Origin: Diadema setosum
Taxonomy: Eukaryota; Echinodermata; Echinoidea; Diadematoida; Diadematidae
Reading direction: 5' to 3'
NCBI GenBank assembly: GCA_033980235.1
Contig: CM067067.1
Coordinates: 11,076,901-11,140,900 of the forward strand
DNA length: 64,000 nucleotides
Below, piece by piece: positions 27,932 through 38,349 of the stretch. A program made the translations under genes and the position numbers. The notes below the pieces were generated by a model that saw nothing but the letters and a program-made list of their open reading frames with translations, ran no database searches and had not been told where the DNA came from. The stretch's first letter is position 1; each line of letters begins with the position of its first letter.

Positions 27932-29460
27932 ATATATATATATTTACATATATATATAATATGTAGGATTAAAGAGCTCTCAAAACAGAAACATTTCTCT
28001 CATCACAATACATGCATTTGCGTATGTTTTGTCCAAAATACTTATGAATATCCGAATGTCATACAGGGAGTGGGTTGCATTTTCCCAGCAACATGCATTT
28101 TCATCGTTATACAAACTGGCCATATCTGTTGTACCGGGTCATTCCCGGATTTGTCTCGTACGGAGAGTATAACCCCATTACATCACTTCATCTGTGTACA
28201 TCAGTGTATCCGCAGTGCACCAGTGTTTATTTCCCATGAACGTTTGGCAATTTGGTGTTGTATGCTGCGATGCGAAAATCAAGCATTTAGTGTCATGTTG
28301 TCAAAGTGATACATTCCTCTTATGTCTGTTGATTTGTTTGTGTCAGTTCATCATGTTCGATGTCAAAATGGAGTAGACGTGCTTTCCTATCATTAAAGGG
28401 ATTGAATAGTTTTGGTTTAGACCTAATTTCTGGTTTTTAACATTTTTGGGTGAGATAATGAGAAACCTCTTATGAAATATGACAGAGCTTGTAATTCTAT
28501 GAGGAATTCAACGTTTATTTGATGAAAATTGGTTTTGAAATGGCTGAGATATCCAAAAAAAGAGCGATTCTGGTAAAGTGTGGGACCCACAATTTATTAC
28601 GATCGCTTTGTTTTACTTTGTTTTTGGATGTTTCAGTCATTCCAAACCCGATTTTCATCAAATAAACTTTGAATTCTTCTTAAAACGGTATACTCTGTAC
28701 TATTTCATGTGTTTTCTTGGTATCTCGCAAAAAGTTAAAAGCCCAATTCTCATCTCCATCAATACTGTACTATCCCTTTAAGTCATTCAAAATTCGCGAA
28801 AAATGATTCTAAACTTGCCCCTTATAACATAGTAAAATAAGTCATATTCCGAATGAAGGCCCAAATACATCATCGGGTCCAATGCATATTAGTCCCCTAA
28901 ATTGAAAGCTTTAGCAATAATGTACCACCATTCAGTACGAAGATTATCATTGCATGAGAATTCAAACAATGATACATTCCAAATAATAGAAAGACGAACA
29001 GTAACGATAAAAGGCTTCTTCTAATCATCTTTCGTCTTATTATTCTCCCTTCAAACCAAGAACATAATTATAATGTATACCGAACCCGGAATTGTACCTT
29101 TCACTTTGCAAATGGTTATACAAAACCTTACGTAGAAAACTTTAATGTGATTTTTTTCCTCACCGATAACAAGACTGCAGGGCCATGATAAGATTAAGAA
29201 AACGGTGACACGTGACGATGAATTATTACAGTTATATACCACCTGTATACCATCCATCTCTTTCACCTCCCTGCACTCTTTGCCTTTACCCCACAGAGGC
29301 GGATCTGAACTTCCTCATGAGCATGGCTCTGGATAAGATCGCATTCCTGCCATTCGGATATCTCATGGACCAGTGGAGGTGGCGTGTCTTTGATGAGACC
29401 ACGACTGAGGATAAGTTCAACGAGGAATGGTGGAAACTCAGGTTTATTCAGAATTTGTTT

Positions 29461-29495
<35 letters not shown>

Positions 29496-29699
29496 TTTTA
29501 TTTCCTACTTTTTCTGTTCCTATATCTATCAAACTTTCTATCTATCTATCTACCTATCTATCTATCGATTGATCGATTGATCGATTGATCTCTATGTCCA
29601 TCTATCAATAAAATGCTTTATCTTCTTATATTTTTTCTCTCGACTTCTCTTGACCGTTCCAACAGTCAAACAGTAGCATTGGACGCAAACACGCACTTA

Positions 29700-29741
<42 letters not shown>

Positions 29742-30259
29742 ACACTGGAAATGCTAAATTTCAGGTATATGCATTTGTATTATGTGCTTTTGCCAGTAGG
29801 TGTGTGTGGGTGTGAGTGTGTGTAGGTTAGGTGTGTTGCAAAGTCTAGAGAGGAGTGGCTCACTATGTGTACGTTTCAAGTTGCTTGTATGGGATTAAGG
29901 AACTGTATTATTATCTCAGATTGTCCATATTTTCTAGTTTCTTTAGTAAGATGCTCGGTATCATTTTTTTACCTATAATAATCGCATTGTATACATTCCT
30001 GATGAGTATAGTGCGCGACATTCATCATAAAAATATTGCTGGCGCAAATGCAGTGACAGCGATTTAAATGTCCATTGCAAAGAATTACCGAGAGTCATGA
30101 ATGATATCCACGACAAGAGGGTGTACATGCCAACCTTACCTTCTGCCAGTGCGTCTTGTAGGTTTGGAGGGGTCATTTATGTAATCATGCATTGTTTTAT
30201 AAAGTCGACTCCTGTTATACAGCTAGGCTGCGCAGTAATGTGCATCACACATAAAACAT

Positions 30260-30293
<34 letters not shown>

Positions 30294-33200
30294 GCACAAT
30301 ATGTAACATGATACTTGTGGGTGTATGTATATGATATTATGAATTATTGCAATTTTCGATGTCTCCTATCGTAAGTGAGGCACGCCCAAAAGACTCACCT
30401 AAGACATAGGCCAAATTATAATTGCTTTTCTGCCCCATCTACCCCTTCTCCATCTCCCCTCCCCTTCTTCTCTCCCTAGACTGCTATATCAAGGTATCAT
30501 TCCACCAACCAATCGCACGGAAGAACACTTCGACCCGGCCGCCAAGTACCACATTCCAGCTGATGTACCTTACATCAGGTAACTTTTTACCCGTGGCGCC
30601 GCTTTCTATACTCCTTGATCTGCATCGCACGCAGACGACATGGCCTTTATCATTGTTTATCTATCGGTTAGGTTTTCGTGAAAACCACCAACGTTCGCAT
30701 TAAGTGGCCACTTCAATAAAACATAAATAAAAAAAAATTAAAAAGTGGCCACTTTATTTCACAGTATGACATCGACCAGCTGTTGACTTTCGTCAATATC
30801 CTTATGGCGAGGTTGTGGAGCAGATTTTACCATCTCTCACTGAATGGGTCACGGTTTTTCTGGGAAGTCGAAAGTCTAAACTTTTATACTGTATGCCATG
30901 CAGCTATGATGACATTTCGGCAGCTCTGTTCACATTTTCTTTCCCATTTTCCTTCCTAAAGCTGATGCACTTCGATCTATTCTCACCTTGTCTCCTCAGG
31001 TACTTCATCAGCTTTGTCATTCAGTTCCAGTTCCACGAGGCTCTCTGCAACGCCGCCGGCCACACTGGCCCACTTCATAAATGCGACATCTATCAGTCCA
31101 AAGAAGCCGGCACGCTGTTGTCGTAAGTGTGATGGGATGTTAACTCTTGCGTCACCATCGGCAACCTTTTTAAAGGAGTGTCGATGTCATGATGAGTTTG
31201 AGGTACTAAGGGGGTTAATGGGGTCAATAAACTTTAGCTTGCCGCTATTTAAGTTGTTTCATGTACAGTACAAGATGAGAATGGATGATCGTGTTATATT
31301 CATGATGGTTATTATTAGTAATCGAAATGCCGAGTGTAATGAGAACGATGACGATAAAGGTATTAACGATTACAATAACGTTGGTGATATCACAATAATG
31401 GCACTGATAACATTGGTAATGATCGTGCATGTAAACATATGAAATATTAAATAGAAAAAATTATGAGAAGTCAATTTCGAAGACAGGATATAAAATGACC
31501 TATCACACCCGTGGCTTTGCGATTAACGAGGAAGCCATTATTTCGAGAGCTCAGTAGACCAAGTTTACTTATAGCGTATATTCTTGGACGAAAAACATTT
31601 TTCATCATCATTGTTAAATGCTACTTTGATCTCCAGCAACATGCTTAAGATGGGCTCAAGCCAACCGTGGCCCGAGGCTATGGAAGCCATCACCGGAGTC
31701 CGCATCATGGACGCATCAGCGCTGGTGAATTACTTCCAGCCGCTTATTGATTACCTAGAGGAGAAGAACGCCGAAAACGGGGACGAGCCAGGATGGGATG
31801 AGATGTACTATCCAGATGGTAAGACCCCCATGTCCACCAAGCATCAACGCATAGAATAGCGGTTGTTGCCATGGTTTTTGTCAATATAGGATACAGGCTC
31901 CTTCAAAATTAACATGTCGATTTACATGATAGACCAAGCGTCATAACGCAATGTCCACGGGTTATTCAGTTCAATTCAATTCAATTCAATTGTTTATAAT
32001 TCCATCAGTTCCATCAAAAAGAAATACATAATACAAGGTATTTACCGATTCAATGTTTTAACAATTTATTTGGAAGGACAAATCATTAAATATGATTCAA
32101 AATATATACGTACGAGTGATATTAGAAAGAAAACAATGCACGCTTTGCCATTGAAAACAAAAAATAAGAAGCAGGCCGAAATAATTATGACGATGGAAAA
32201 GTGTTTCATTAAAAAAAGGCTTGTAAGACGTGAATCAACGGTATTACTTTATCTAGGGGATCACTGAACAAGTCTCTTTTGTGTGCATTTTCTGATTCCC
32301 CCGCTATCATTTTTGTACGTTCGGTATTTTTTATGTGTATTACCAATGTTGTTTGTTGTTTTTAATGATGTCTGATGTGAAATTTGGAAATAAACTCAAT
32401 TTAATTTATCATGCTTATATGAAACAAACACAGGTTCACACAGTGCGGTTTATGTGAAAATGTCCAAAGTTCACATAGATCACTCAAAGAAAAACAAGTA
32501 ACAACACCAATATACTGACATAACGTATTCATATGCTAAATTGGTCTATGTACCATACTACCATTGGATCTTTTTAGTCATTTATAATGATGCTGATGAT
32601 ACAGAGCATATACTAACAGTATCAACAGCCTATAGGATTATCAAAATGCTTTGCCATCTCTCGCTTTGAATCATTCATCTAAATAGCGTTCCCGAGGTTT
32701 TTAACGCATAATACTTACAGGATACTTAATAAAAGAATAACGAATTACAATGTTGAAAAAAAAAGAAATAAAGCAGGGTAATTAATAAGTATATACGACG
32801 CATTTATTTATGCTCTCGACTTGAAAACAAAACACGACTTTCGTGCTTTGTGTACAATGCTGAGTTTTCCCAGTTTACAGGACATCGGACGCAGGTATAT
32901 TATTTCAGCATACAAAGACATACCTAGACCCAATGAATGGTAACACACTTCGGAATAAAAACGAAGACATTTTGTATACAATTTCATCTGCATCTGGCTT
33001 CGTCGTGGTACATATCGGTTAGTCGTGGGAGGCATCGAATGAACTGAAATCAACACGCACAAGATTACCTCTAAACACCTCCAAATACTCATTGAAATGT
33101 TTTTGTTTTGTTTGAATTGTCTCACCAAGATCCATATACATTCGGAAGCGGAACAATTCTCAAGCCTTCGATTGTAGCTCTGTTGTTCCCTCTGATGTAC

Positions 33201-34381
33201 TTCTTCATTCAGCTGTTTTGAGTGGCCAAACGTCGTCACATGGGGCTTACGTCATAAAAGGGACCTTCGAAGCATCGTGTTGTATAATCTCGTGTGCATA
33301 TCACACGCCTCGTCAATAACAGCCTTTCAAGTTCAAGAGCGCCAGGCATTATACCGTTATGGTCTAATGAAAGACACACAATCATCACTCGATTTAATTT
33401 GTTGATCATATTCACTGATGTGGGATTGCTGTCAAAGGCTTTCGAATGAAGTTGTTAATGAACGTTGTATATAAAGATGCGATGAAGTTCATTATCATCA
33501 GGGAATGTTTGCACGCTTAGGGATATTGTTATTGATCATAATATACCTCAGTTGAATTTTCTGTCATTTTGGTCACTTCCTTATTGTCATAAGGTGCTTT
33601 TGAATGTGAATGTACAAGTACATATCTTGCAATGCAAAGCACGAATCGACGTACACATATACAACACGACACAGAGGTTCATTGGGTGACATGCCTATAT
33701 ACATATACATCCTGCGTTATGAGAACGAAGAGCAGCAATAAGATTTAAAATCAAACGAACCGCCATTTCAATGGCGAGTTTAGGACATTGATGGTTGATT
33801 ACCTATAGGGAAAATCATTTGATTGATTATGATTTTTTAACGAAAATAGGCGTTTATGATTTTTTTTTTCTAAAGCGATTCCCCTACCCGTCTTTCGTGA
33901 CATTACGTAATATAAAATGCCTTTATCTCTCAATATAAATGTACCGCTTGGAAGAGCATTTGTGAAAAAAAGTATAGGAAGAACATACGACATGGTGTAC
34001 CTATGACAGCACGTGCCTCTCATCTTTCATAAGTCGGTTGATACATTATGAACATGGAGAAACTGCCCATGTTGATGATAATGCTATTTGCATTAATGAT
34101 TATAATGATGATAATGAAAATAATATTGGCTTCTTTATAAATCTACCAATAGTAGACTGCACATCATGACAGAATAAACAGATATGTCTAAAAAGAGAAC
34201 TTCCTAAAAATGTCCCTTCAGGAGATGTGACGTAAATATAGGAAATATGGAAGTCATAGCAACGATTTGGGCCACAGTATGAAAAACTTCTCCCGGTGTC
34301 CCTTACAGCTATGTTTTTAATTTTACTTCAGGAATTGTTGGCACTCAGGATATACTTCCTTTCTTCGCACCTGTTTACTGA
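4900..34381 (+). CDS. ACE: Angiotensin-converting enzyme (M2 peptidase), multi-exon gene, 5' incomplete
   Basis: Zinc dipeptidyl carboxypeptidase that removes C-terminal dipeptides from peptides, usually extracellular or membrane-attached. Exons placed by homology to remembered ACE motifs and by splice phase: 4900-5055, 5932-6019, 6465-6608, 8008-8199, 11066-11163, 21001-21173, one of 22431-22654 / 24786-25009 / 25689-25912, 29297-29441, 30480-30578, 31000-31122, 31637-31818, and possibly 34332-34381. Visible motifs in order: [51 protein letters not shown] with downstream [27 protein letters not shown] and [18 protein letters not shown]. In human testis ACE numbering (from memory) the zinc ligands H383, H387, E411, the substrate residues K511, H513, Y520, Y523 and the chloride ligand R522 all have counterparts. 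The signal peptide and the first helices are not seen. One catalytic domain is visible; a second domain upstream of the window cannot be excluded. Confidence 0.93.
5087..5114. repeat. 28-bp perfect palindrome with central CACGTG
   Basis: The two 14-base arms (CAAAGATCGTACAC and its reverse complement) abut without a spacer. The centre is an E-box CACGTG. It sits 31 bp inside the intron after the exon ending at 5055. Confidence 0.9.
5139..5340. mobile_element. Degenerate short interspersed repeat
   Basis: Begins ACAGTCAACCCTGAGG and has CTATAGCGGTCACCTGTCTA and a near-inverted GACAGGTTTGACT. The ACAGTCAA-type end resembles the element at 55776-55955, so it is probably an old MITE fragment in an ACE intron. 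Boundaries are approximate. Confidence 0.35.
5932..6019 (+). CDS. ACE: ACE exon: [13 protein letters not shown] segment
   Basis: Follows a TTTTTTATTGCAG acceptor and encodes [18 protein letters not shown] and then GTCYSLEPG. The two cysteines match the first conserved ACE disulfide pair. It ends one base into a codon that the next exon completes as Asp. Confidence 0.88.
6465..6608 (+). CDS. ACE: ACE exon: DLTRIMATS segment
   Basis: Encodes [20 protein letters not shown] followed by WRAEVGAP and [13 protein letters not shown]. These match the canonical ACE stretch from DLTxIxATS to LSNEAAxxNG. The acceptor is GGTAG and the donor GGTATT. One base of the final codon is left for the next exon. 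Confidence 0.92.
8008..8199 (+). CDS. ACE: ACE exon: YWRSWYE to GPIPAH
   Basis: Encodes [20 protein letters not shown], then [20 protein letters not shown] and the hallmark [13 protein letters not shown]. The acceptor is TTCCACAG and the donor GGTAAGA. It completes the split codon of the previous exon as Asp and ends with one base of a Gly codon. Confidence 0.94.
9180..9740. repeat. Dispersed repeat with CGGCAATCACGG motifs, copy 1
   Basis: Contains TTGGCACCGGGACTGCCGTGG, GACAGTTAAAAAATCTGA and GCAATCACGGCC in the same order as the copy near 24100-24260. It lies in the ACE intron between 8199 and 11066. Internal inverted motifs (CACGGCAATCACGG, CCGTGATTGCCGGG) hint at a DNA transposon. Confidence 0.6.
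10867..10960. repeat. (AAC)n microsatellite
   Basis: About 30 AAC units with CACAACACAAC interruptions, in the intron before the GNMWAQSW exon. Confidence 0.97.
11066..11163 (+). CDS. ACE: ACE exon: GNMWAQSW segment
   Basis: Encodes (G)[19 protein letters not shown] and continues to TPTLVAE, matching the ACE [13 protein letters not shown] block. It ends in phase 0. The cysteine in NDLCQPY is unusual for this stretch in the vertebrate enzymes as I recall them. The intron that follows is almost 10 kb and carries the large insertion at 11786-20716. Confidence 0.92.
11786..20716. mobile_element. Large (about 8.9 kb) inverted-repeat-bounded insertion in an ACE intron
   Basis: The left end reads CTCTCTTAATTTCTAGGACT and the right end, as reverse complement, CTCTCTTAATTTCTAGGATT. 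Both ends continue into about 100-300 bp of subterminal repeats built from AAGTC/GACTTAAA units. No transposase was recognised: frames inside are short and broken. It carries passenger repeats, including the 160-bp X-box array (17870-18990). It is most likely a decayed or non-autonomous DNA transposon; superfamily unknown. A TTAA lies within both ends. Confidence 0.6.
17870..18990 (+). repeat. Tandem ~160-bp repeat array with X-box palindromes
   Basis: Seven units, spaced 151-166 bp. Six contain exact GTTGCCATGGTAAC (17921, 18084, 18245, 18406, 18564, 18715), one has GTTGCCATGGTTAC (18881), and a decayed eighth lies near 18983. Other conserved boxes are CTTGAAATTTGGCACA, TAGATGTGCAAACTT and ATCATACAAAAATATTGTGG. 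The 14-mer fits the RFX-family X-box consensus. Confidence 0.92.
20806..20934. repeat. Compound (AAAT)n-(AT)n-(GT)n microsatellite
   Basis: Three consecutive simple repeats ending 66 bp before the ACE exon at 21001, close to or within its branch-point region. Confidence 0.96.
21001..21173 (+). CDS. ACE: ACE exon: GYTPLRMF to [10 protein letters not shown]
   Basis: The phase-0 exon begins [15 protein letters not shown], aligned with ACE GWTPRRMFKEADDFF. It continues through [20 protein letters not shown] to [23 protein letters not shown] forms the start of the substrate cleft in ACE. It ends two bases into an Arg codon (AG), so the next exon must begin with one base; all three candidates do, with A. 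Confidence 0.93.
22361..22406. repeat. (AAAC)n microsatellite before catalytic exon A
   Basis: Eleven AAAC units ending about 25 bp before the exon A acceptor, displacing the usual pyrimidine tract. Confidence 0.95.
22431..22654 (+). CDS. ACE: ACE catalytic exon, version A (HEMGH)
   Basis: This 224-nt exon after CATACAAG encodes [20 protein letters not shown], then [20 protein letters not shown] and [14 protein letters not shown]. The HEMGH zinc site and the Glu of HEAVGD are intact. It is the most diverged of three tandem alternatives, differing from version B at about 27 of 74 residues by my alignment. It has KDL and MEDF where B and C have MEQ or EHQ and MDDF. Its PAF replaces the usual PGF before HEAxGD. 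The start phase is 1 nt and the end phase 1 nt. An (AAAC)n tract ends about 25 bp before the acceptor. Confidence 0.9.
23900..24270. repeat. Dispersed repeat with CGGCAATCACGG motifs, copy 2
   Basis: Same order of motifs as copy 1 (TTGGCACCGTGATTGCCGTGG, GACAGTGAATCTGA, GCAATCACGGCC). It lies between ACE catalytic exons A and B in the same orientation as copy 1. Ends are approximate. Confidence 0.6.
24786..25009 (+). CDS. ACE: ACE catalytic exon, version B (HEMGH)
   Basis: This 224-nt exon after GATATTCAAG encodes [20 protein letters not shown], then [20 protein letters not shown] and [18 protein letters not shown]. All three zinc ligands and the catalytic Glu are present. Phases equal those of versions A and C. 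It differs from version C at 11 of 74 residues by my count, so B and C look like the younger duplication. Placed after version A in the same transcript it would shift the frame and reach TAA after seven codons. Confidence 0.92.
25689..25912 (+). CDS. ACE: ACE catalytic exon, version C (HEMGH)
   Basis: This 224-nt exon after CGGTCCAG encodes [20 protein letters not shown], then [20 protein letters not shown] and [18 protein letters not shown]. All zinc ligands are intact. The acceptor has only a weak pyrimidine tract compared with other exons of this gene. The donor (GGTAGT) is followed at once by a foldback repeat (25915-26360). Of the three, this version looks closest to the [11 protein letters not shown] form I recall from the human N domain. 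Confidence 0.92.
25915..26360. mobile_element. Foldback repeat directly after catalytic exon C
   Basis: The left half carries ACAGCCCACGAG, CCCATGAGTCGA and GACACTAGGCAAACAAGG; the right half carries their reverse complements (CTCGTGGGCTGT, TCGAACTCATGGG, CCTTGTTTGCCTAGTGTC). Short units recur within each arm. It begins within a few bases of the exon C donor. Probably a MITE with repeated subterminal units. Confidence 0.7.
27857..27958. repeat. (CA)n-(TA)n compound microsatellite
   Basis: CA run of about 40 bp followed by TA run with one TGTG interruption. Confidence 0.95.
28393..28781. mobile_element. TTAA-flanked palindromic MITE
   Basis: Both ends are TTAA followed inward by AGGGAT (left TTAAAGGGATTGAATAGTTT, right as reverse complement TTAAAGGGATAGTACAGT). 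An internal palindrome (GATGAAAATTGGTTTTG against CCAAACCCGATTTTCATC) strengthens the call. TTAA flanks are typical of piggyBac-type insertion. It lies in the intron after catalytic exon C. Confidence 0.7.
29297..29441 (+). CDS. ACE: ACE exon: [15 protein letters not shown]
   Basis: Acceptor CCCCACAG. With the single G from whichever catalytic exon is used, the first codon is Glu, then [20 protein letters not shown] and [16 protein letters not shown] up to EEWWKL. This matches the ACE [26 protein letters not shown] block. It ends two bases into an Arg codon. A (TC)n tract starts about 20 bp past the donor. Confidence 0.93.
29463..29592. repeat. (TC)n and (TATC)/(GATC)n microsatellites
   Basis: A pure TC run starts 22 bp past an ACE donor; then TATC and GATTGATC units follow to about 29592. 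Confidence 0.93.
29699..29747. repeat. (CA)n microsatellite
   Basis: Nearly pure CA run of about 48 bp in an ACE intron; another shorter one lies at 30260-30299. Confidence 0.95.
30480..30578 (+). CDS. ACE: ACE exon: [12 protein letters not shown]
   Basis: Encodes (R)[19 protein letters not shown] followed by [14 protein letters not shown]. Lys, His and Tyr of [10 protein letters not shown] correspond to the carboxylate-binding Lys511, His513 and Tyr520 of human testis ACE; PYIR supplies the chloride-site Arg. NRT is a possible N-glycosylation site. Acceptor TCTCCCTAG, donor AGGTAAC. Confidence 0.92.
31000..31122 (+). CDS. ACE: ACE exon: [25 protein letters not shown]
   Basis: Encodes [16 protein letters not shown], then [20 protein letters not shown], an almost invariant ACE block with the last conserved disulfide cysteines. 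The first Tyr corresponds to the transition-state-stabilising Tyr523. Acceptor CTCCTCAG, donor TCGTAAGT. It leaves a two-base codon that the next exon completes as Ser. Confidence 0.94.
31637..31818 (+). CDS. ACE: ACE exon: C-terminal catalytic-domain helices
   Basis: Encodes (S)[18 protein letters not shown], then [20 protein letters not shown] and [15 protein letters not shown] ending MYYPDG. It matches the ACE SRPWPEAMxxITG to YFxPLLxWLxxxN region and GW near the domain end. The donor is ATGGTAAGA, one base into the next codon. Confidence 0.92.
31819..34331 (+). other. Putative last ACE intron
   Basis: No conserved coding exon recognised. It holds the TTCAA-ended element and otherwise AT-rich unique sequence. 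A 143-codon minus-strand frame (32808-33239) shows no family resemblance. Confidence 0.4.
31967..32405. mobile_element. Interspersed element with TTCAA-rich ends
   Basis: The left end is repeated TTCAA followed by TTGTTTATAATTCC. The right end, GGAAATAAACTCAATTTAATTT, is roughly its reverse complement. A related TTCAGTTCAATTTATTT end occurs at 37549, downstream. Confidence 0.45.
34332..34381 (+). CDS. Candidate terminal ACE exon (short tail, no anchor)
   Basis: A pyrimidine-rich TTTTAATTTTACTTCAG acceptor is followed, in the phase required by the previous donor, by [16 protein letters not shown] and TGA. An AATAAA lies at 34387-34392, only 6 bases past the stop, so it would be an unusually short 3' UTR unless a later signal is used. 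If right, this ACE ends without a transmembrane anchor and would be secreted. The call rests on phase and context, not on conserved motifs; another terminal exon may exist. Confidence 0.35.
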
Positions 34382-34386
34382 GATGA

Positions 34387-34392
34387 AATAAA
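34387..34392 (+). terminator. Possible poly(A) signal for ACE
   Basis: AATAAA six bases past the stop of the candidate terminal ACE exon. Its closeness to the stop is a weakness of the call. Confidence 0.25.
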
Positions 34393-37009
34393 GAATTTAG
34401 AAGAAATGTACAAGAGAAGCAAGTGATATTTTACTCACTAACAATGTACAGTAAGTATCATCTTTACTCAGGCATTGATACTTGAAAGTAATCATTTTTA
34501 TGAAATGATTATATTAATGGATGCACATTATATCAGTGCACATAGTGTTGTTATTCTCTCAGCAACGGTGTTTTATCTTACCATGTGTAATCCAGGATAT
34601 GAAAATAAAATGGCAACCTGGATCCTCGTGATAGCACCATCGCCCGGTTTTTGTTTTTGTTTTCAAAGACAAGTCAATCACGCTTTACTTTTGTAGTCTC
34701 TGGTAATGATGTCAGCAGAAAATAATTTCATAAGAATTTATTTGCCGGTTATAATCCGCCCATAATATGTGTTTTATTACCTTTGTGCAACAATGAGCAA
34801 AACTTTCAAGTATATATCACATTTCGCATTGTCATTTTGTGTGTAATTATATAAAAACGTATAAAATCGCAGACGCCTGCACACATTTTATGGAGCACTA
34901 TATTTCACAACGTAACGATACCTTTTTAAGACTGAAAATTGTCGATCAATCTACCATGATGCATACTCCGAAGCAATGTGGGGATATTTTACCTTTATTT
35001 CATTCACGTGACCAAAGGCAAAGTCGAAGAGATTGTTTCTATGTAGTTTCTTCATGTATAGATTCTTCATCCGCGTCTTAAATTTTTTCATTATAGTCAC
35101 ATCATATTGAATGAATATTTTCTTAATACATTGAAAGATGACGGTCTGAAACTGATGGAAGTGATTTGCAAAATTTTAATTGTTCCTTTTACTTCTGAAA
35201 TTTCTCACTTCCGTATGATGTTAAAGACTGTATGTTAAATTCAGTAATCGTATGTCTATGCGCATTTTAGCAGAAGAATGATCTCGTATTTGAAAAAACA
35301 ACAACATGACAATGTCACGAAAGAAGACGATCTGTATAAGAAAAGGATTGCATGAACTTATGACGAGTTTTAATTCAAGCAGCAACTTTCTAAAGAACTC
35401 GTATAACAGACTGTAGATGACGTCACACGAATGCCCTTTGTTGATAGGACGGTGTCAGTTACAACGATTGATTCTCATTGACGTTCGTGCTTTGTCTCCT
35501 CATTTTTTTATTCTATTTTATAATTTGTTCAAAGAGAGGTCTGCACATTTATAGTTATTTTGACAACATTGGTGATATCAAGGGATGCATATTCTATGAT
35601 TTTCAGTATACAGTTTTTGTACTCGACAGAATGGATAAAAGTATAGAATAAGACACAGTGTTTGAAAATATGATTTCTCTGGAGTAATGAGAGTTTTTCA
35701 CAGTATGTGTAGATTTTAATGAATTGAGAAAGAAATGAAGAAGAACCATGCATTCACTATGATGTTTTGAGTGAAATTTTCGTGACAATGGATATATCAT
35801 GAGAGCTCACAACAACAAGGCTACAAACTGTAGAATGAGTATGGAGTGCTGTTTACTTACACTTTGATGCTCAAAGGAATATCAGTTAATTATTGTGTGG
35901 GATATCATTAATGTTTTGAGCATGCACGAAACCATGGTCACTCTTTTCATGTGAGTAATTGCGTTAAACTGATATTCTTTGCACGTCAATGCACTGTGTA
36001 TAAGCTTGCGTCAAATAAATCTTTTGGATTTGACTTAAACAGTGACAGATTGTAACAATTAATTCCGTTTATTTTATAAAAGTACTTATAAATCATCTTA
36101 AATGAAATCTCCCATGCATCAACATCCAAGAATTTCACCAGAAAAAAAAGTAATTTCAGATAATGAATGAAATTGGCATCTGTACTGGTTGCAAAGGTTC
36201 GTTACCGCTCACCTTCTTTTCTTTTTCGGATTAACAAATCTTTGGATTAATGAATCCTATTCATTTTCGCAGTCACGAACATCAATTATGTACAGGCATA
36301 GAAAATTGTTTATCTTTGAAATAATTAAACTTATTTCATTTTTGGATGAACGAACCTTCGAAATAACAAATATCACCCATCCATCTCAATATACAATGAC
36401 AATGTACAAAGCGTTTGCAAAATGTTGATAACAAAATAAAGTTTTAATGACTTAAATTCTTTAAAAGGTGACGCCAAAAGTGTTTCGCATGTATAATAAA
36501 AGGAAAAAAACATGACACATGCCTTTTTAGATAATCTGGCGTACACGCAAAGCAAAATACAAATAAACGAACAAACAAACAAAACAAAACAACAGCAGCA
36601 ACAACAAAACGAAACAAAAAGGCTATATGTGCATTTCACATAATGCGAGGCCTCTCATCTGTCAAATTACAGGCCTTCAGCAAGACCTTTTCTTTTTAAA
36701 TCGCGTAACCATAAATTTTAGTATATTTTTTTTTATCTTGGCTCAAAATAAGATTATTCTTTCGTAGGAGCTGCAGTTGGATTTAGGAAAGTCATATACT
36801 GTATCTCTGTATCTACGACAAGACTTTTTTTTTTTTGAGGGGGTGGGGGAGCAAAACCGCGTATCTCTCTATAAGAGATCCGTGGTTTTGCAAAGACGAG
36901 TTCATCGCACTCATGCATTGCACACCATTTTTTTTTTTATGTCGGTCATCCTCCATCAGCACAGTTCAAAGAACAAGTATATATAGCACACACCCGTCAC
37001 ATCATCGAA

Positions 37010-37015
<6 letters not shown>

Positions 37016-37064
<49 letters not shown>
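37016..37064. repeat. (TA)n microsatellite
   Basis: Nearly pure TA run of about 48 bp in the ACE-G6PC spacer. Confidence 0.95.
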
Positions 37065-37067
<3 letters not shown>

Positions 37068-38196
37068 GGCCTCTAAATTTTAAATAAATCACTCTTTTCA
37101 GTCAATTCCAATGATAGCAAAGAGATAAAAAATGGGAATCAAATAACAGATAGAATCTAGCAGATTACCAGGGGATTATGTTTGACTTTGAGCTAATTTT
37201 TGTATTCATGTTCAAGTGGCCTAATTTATATGAAATGAATGACAAAGTGACAGACAAAACTTTTTGATACAACCGACTGGGAATAGGTCTATTCGATAAC
37301 AATTACTGTGTTACGTAACAAAGCAAAAAAACCGAAACAAACTTTAGGATATACACAATAATTCATTTGGGATTGAGAGAAAATGCAATAAAATGAAATG
37401 TCATTCCATTTTCAAGTAAACCTCATGGAGATAACAGAAAAACAATCGAAGTTTGATTGACACTGGATGTACAGTTCAGGAGAGAGATAATCAAACATTC
37501 TAATCACACCCCGCGACATAATAGTACACGTAATAACGATTTCAAATTCAGTTATATTCAGTTCAGTTCAATTTATTTAATTGTCAAATAAATACGACAT
37601 TACAGGAACGTCAATGCGGGATTTTTACATATTTGTAAATAATGGTGCTTAAGAAATGTGGAGAACAAGAAATAGTACATGATAAATAAATAAATACCTG
37701 TACATACATGCATTGACAAACTGGAAGTAACAATAGCATGACATAAAACCGACTCAATTGGCATGATGTAAAACTCCAAAAATGTTTTTCTGTTGCCTAC
37801 ATACTCTATTTGCAAATCAGACGAGGTTTATGCCTGCGTTAATAATACTATCACCAAATAGGTTAACCCATACCCAAACCACGTTTAATCGTACATTACC
37901 ATCCAAATGTTTTATGGAGCGATTTGAATTCAGCTATAAAGGAATCACTAATCCATCGCATACCGATTGTAAATTTGTAGTAACTTAGATATAATGACTG
38001 ATATTTAGGAAGGGTACACAATGTCTTGCAACGTCACTGACTCAAAACACGATTTTCATTTATTTGTGTGCACATCTTGAGTTGCTTAGGCAATGGCATC
38101 GTCTACTCGGGCTCTAATATTACCCTCTTCCACGTATATTATAGTTGCGACTTATCAATGGCCAGTAGTTTCATGATGCTCTCTAAATTTTTTAGA

Positions 38197-38264
38197 CTGA
38201 GATGAAGGACCAATCCAAAATTAGATCGAAAATCTCAATCTGATAGATTGATAGATTTAAAAGT

Positions 38265-38313
<49 letters not shown>

Positions 38314-38349
38314 TTCAATCTAAGTTTGGATTGGTCCCTCACCTCAATC
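38197..38349. mobile_element. Short palindromic MITE with (TA)n core
   Basis: The left arm GAGATGAAGGACCAATCCAA matches the reverse complement of the right arm (GATTGAGGTGAGGGACCAAT then CCAAAC). A (TA)n run fills the centre. Confidence 0.65.

Noticed and set aside
32808..33239. 143-codon minus-strand frame
   Set aside because: No recognisable motif, no splice or promoter context, and AT-rich codon use like the surrounding non-coding DNA. Chance length cannot be excluded.
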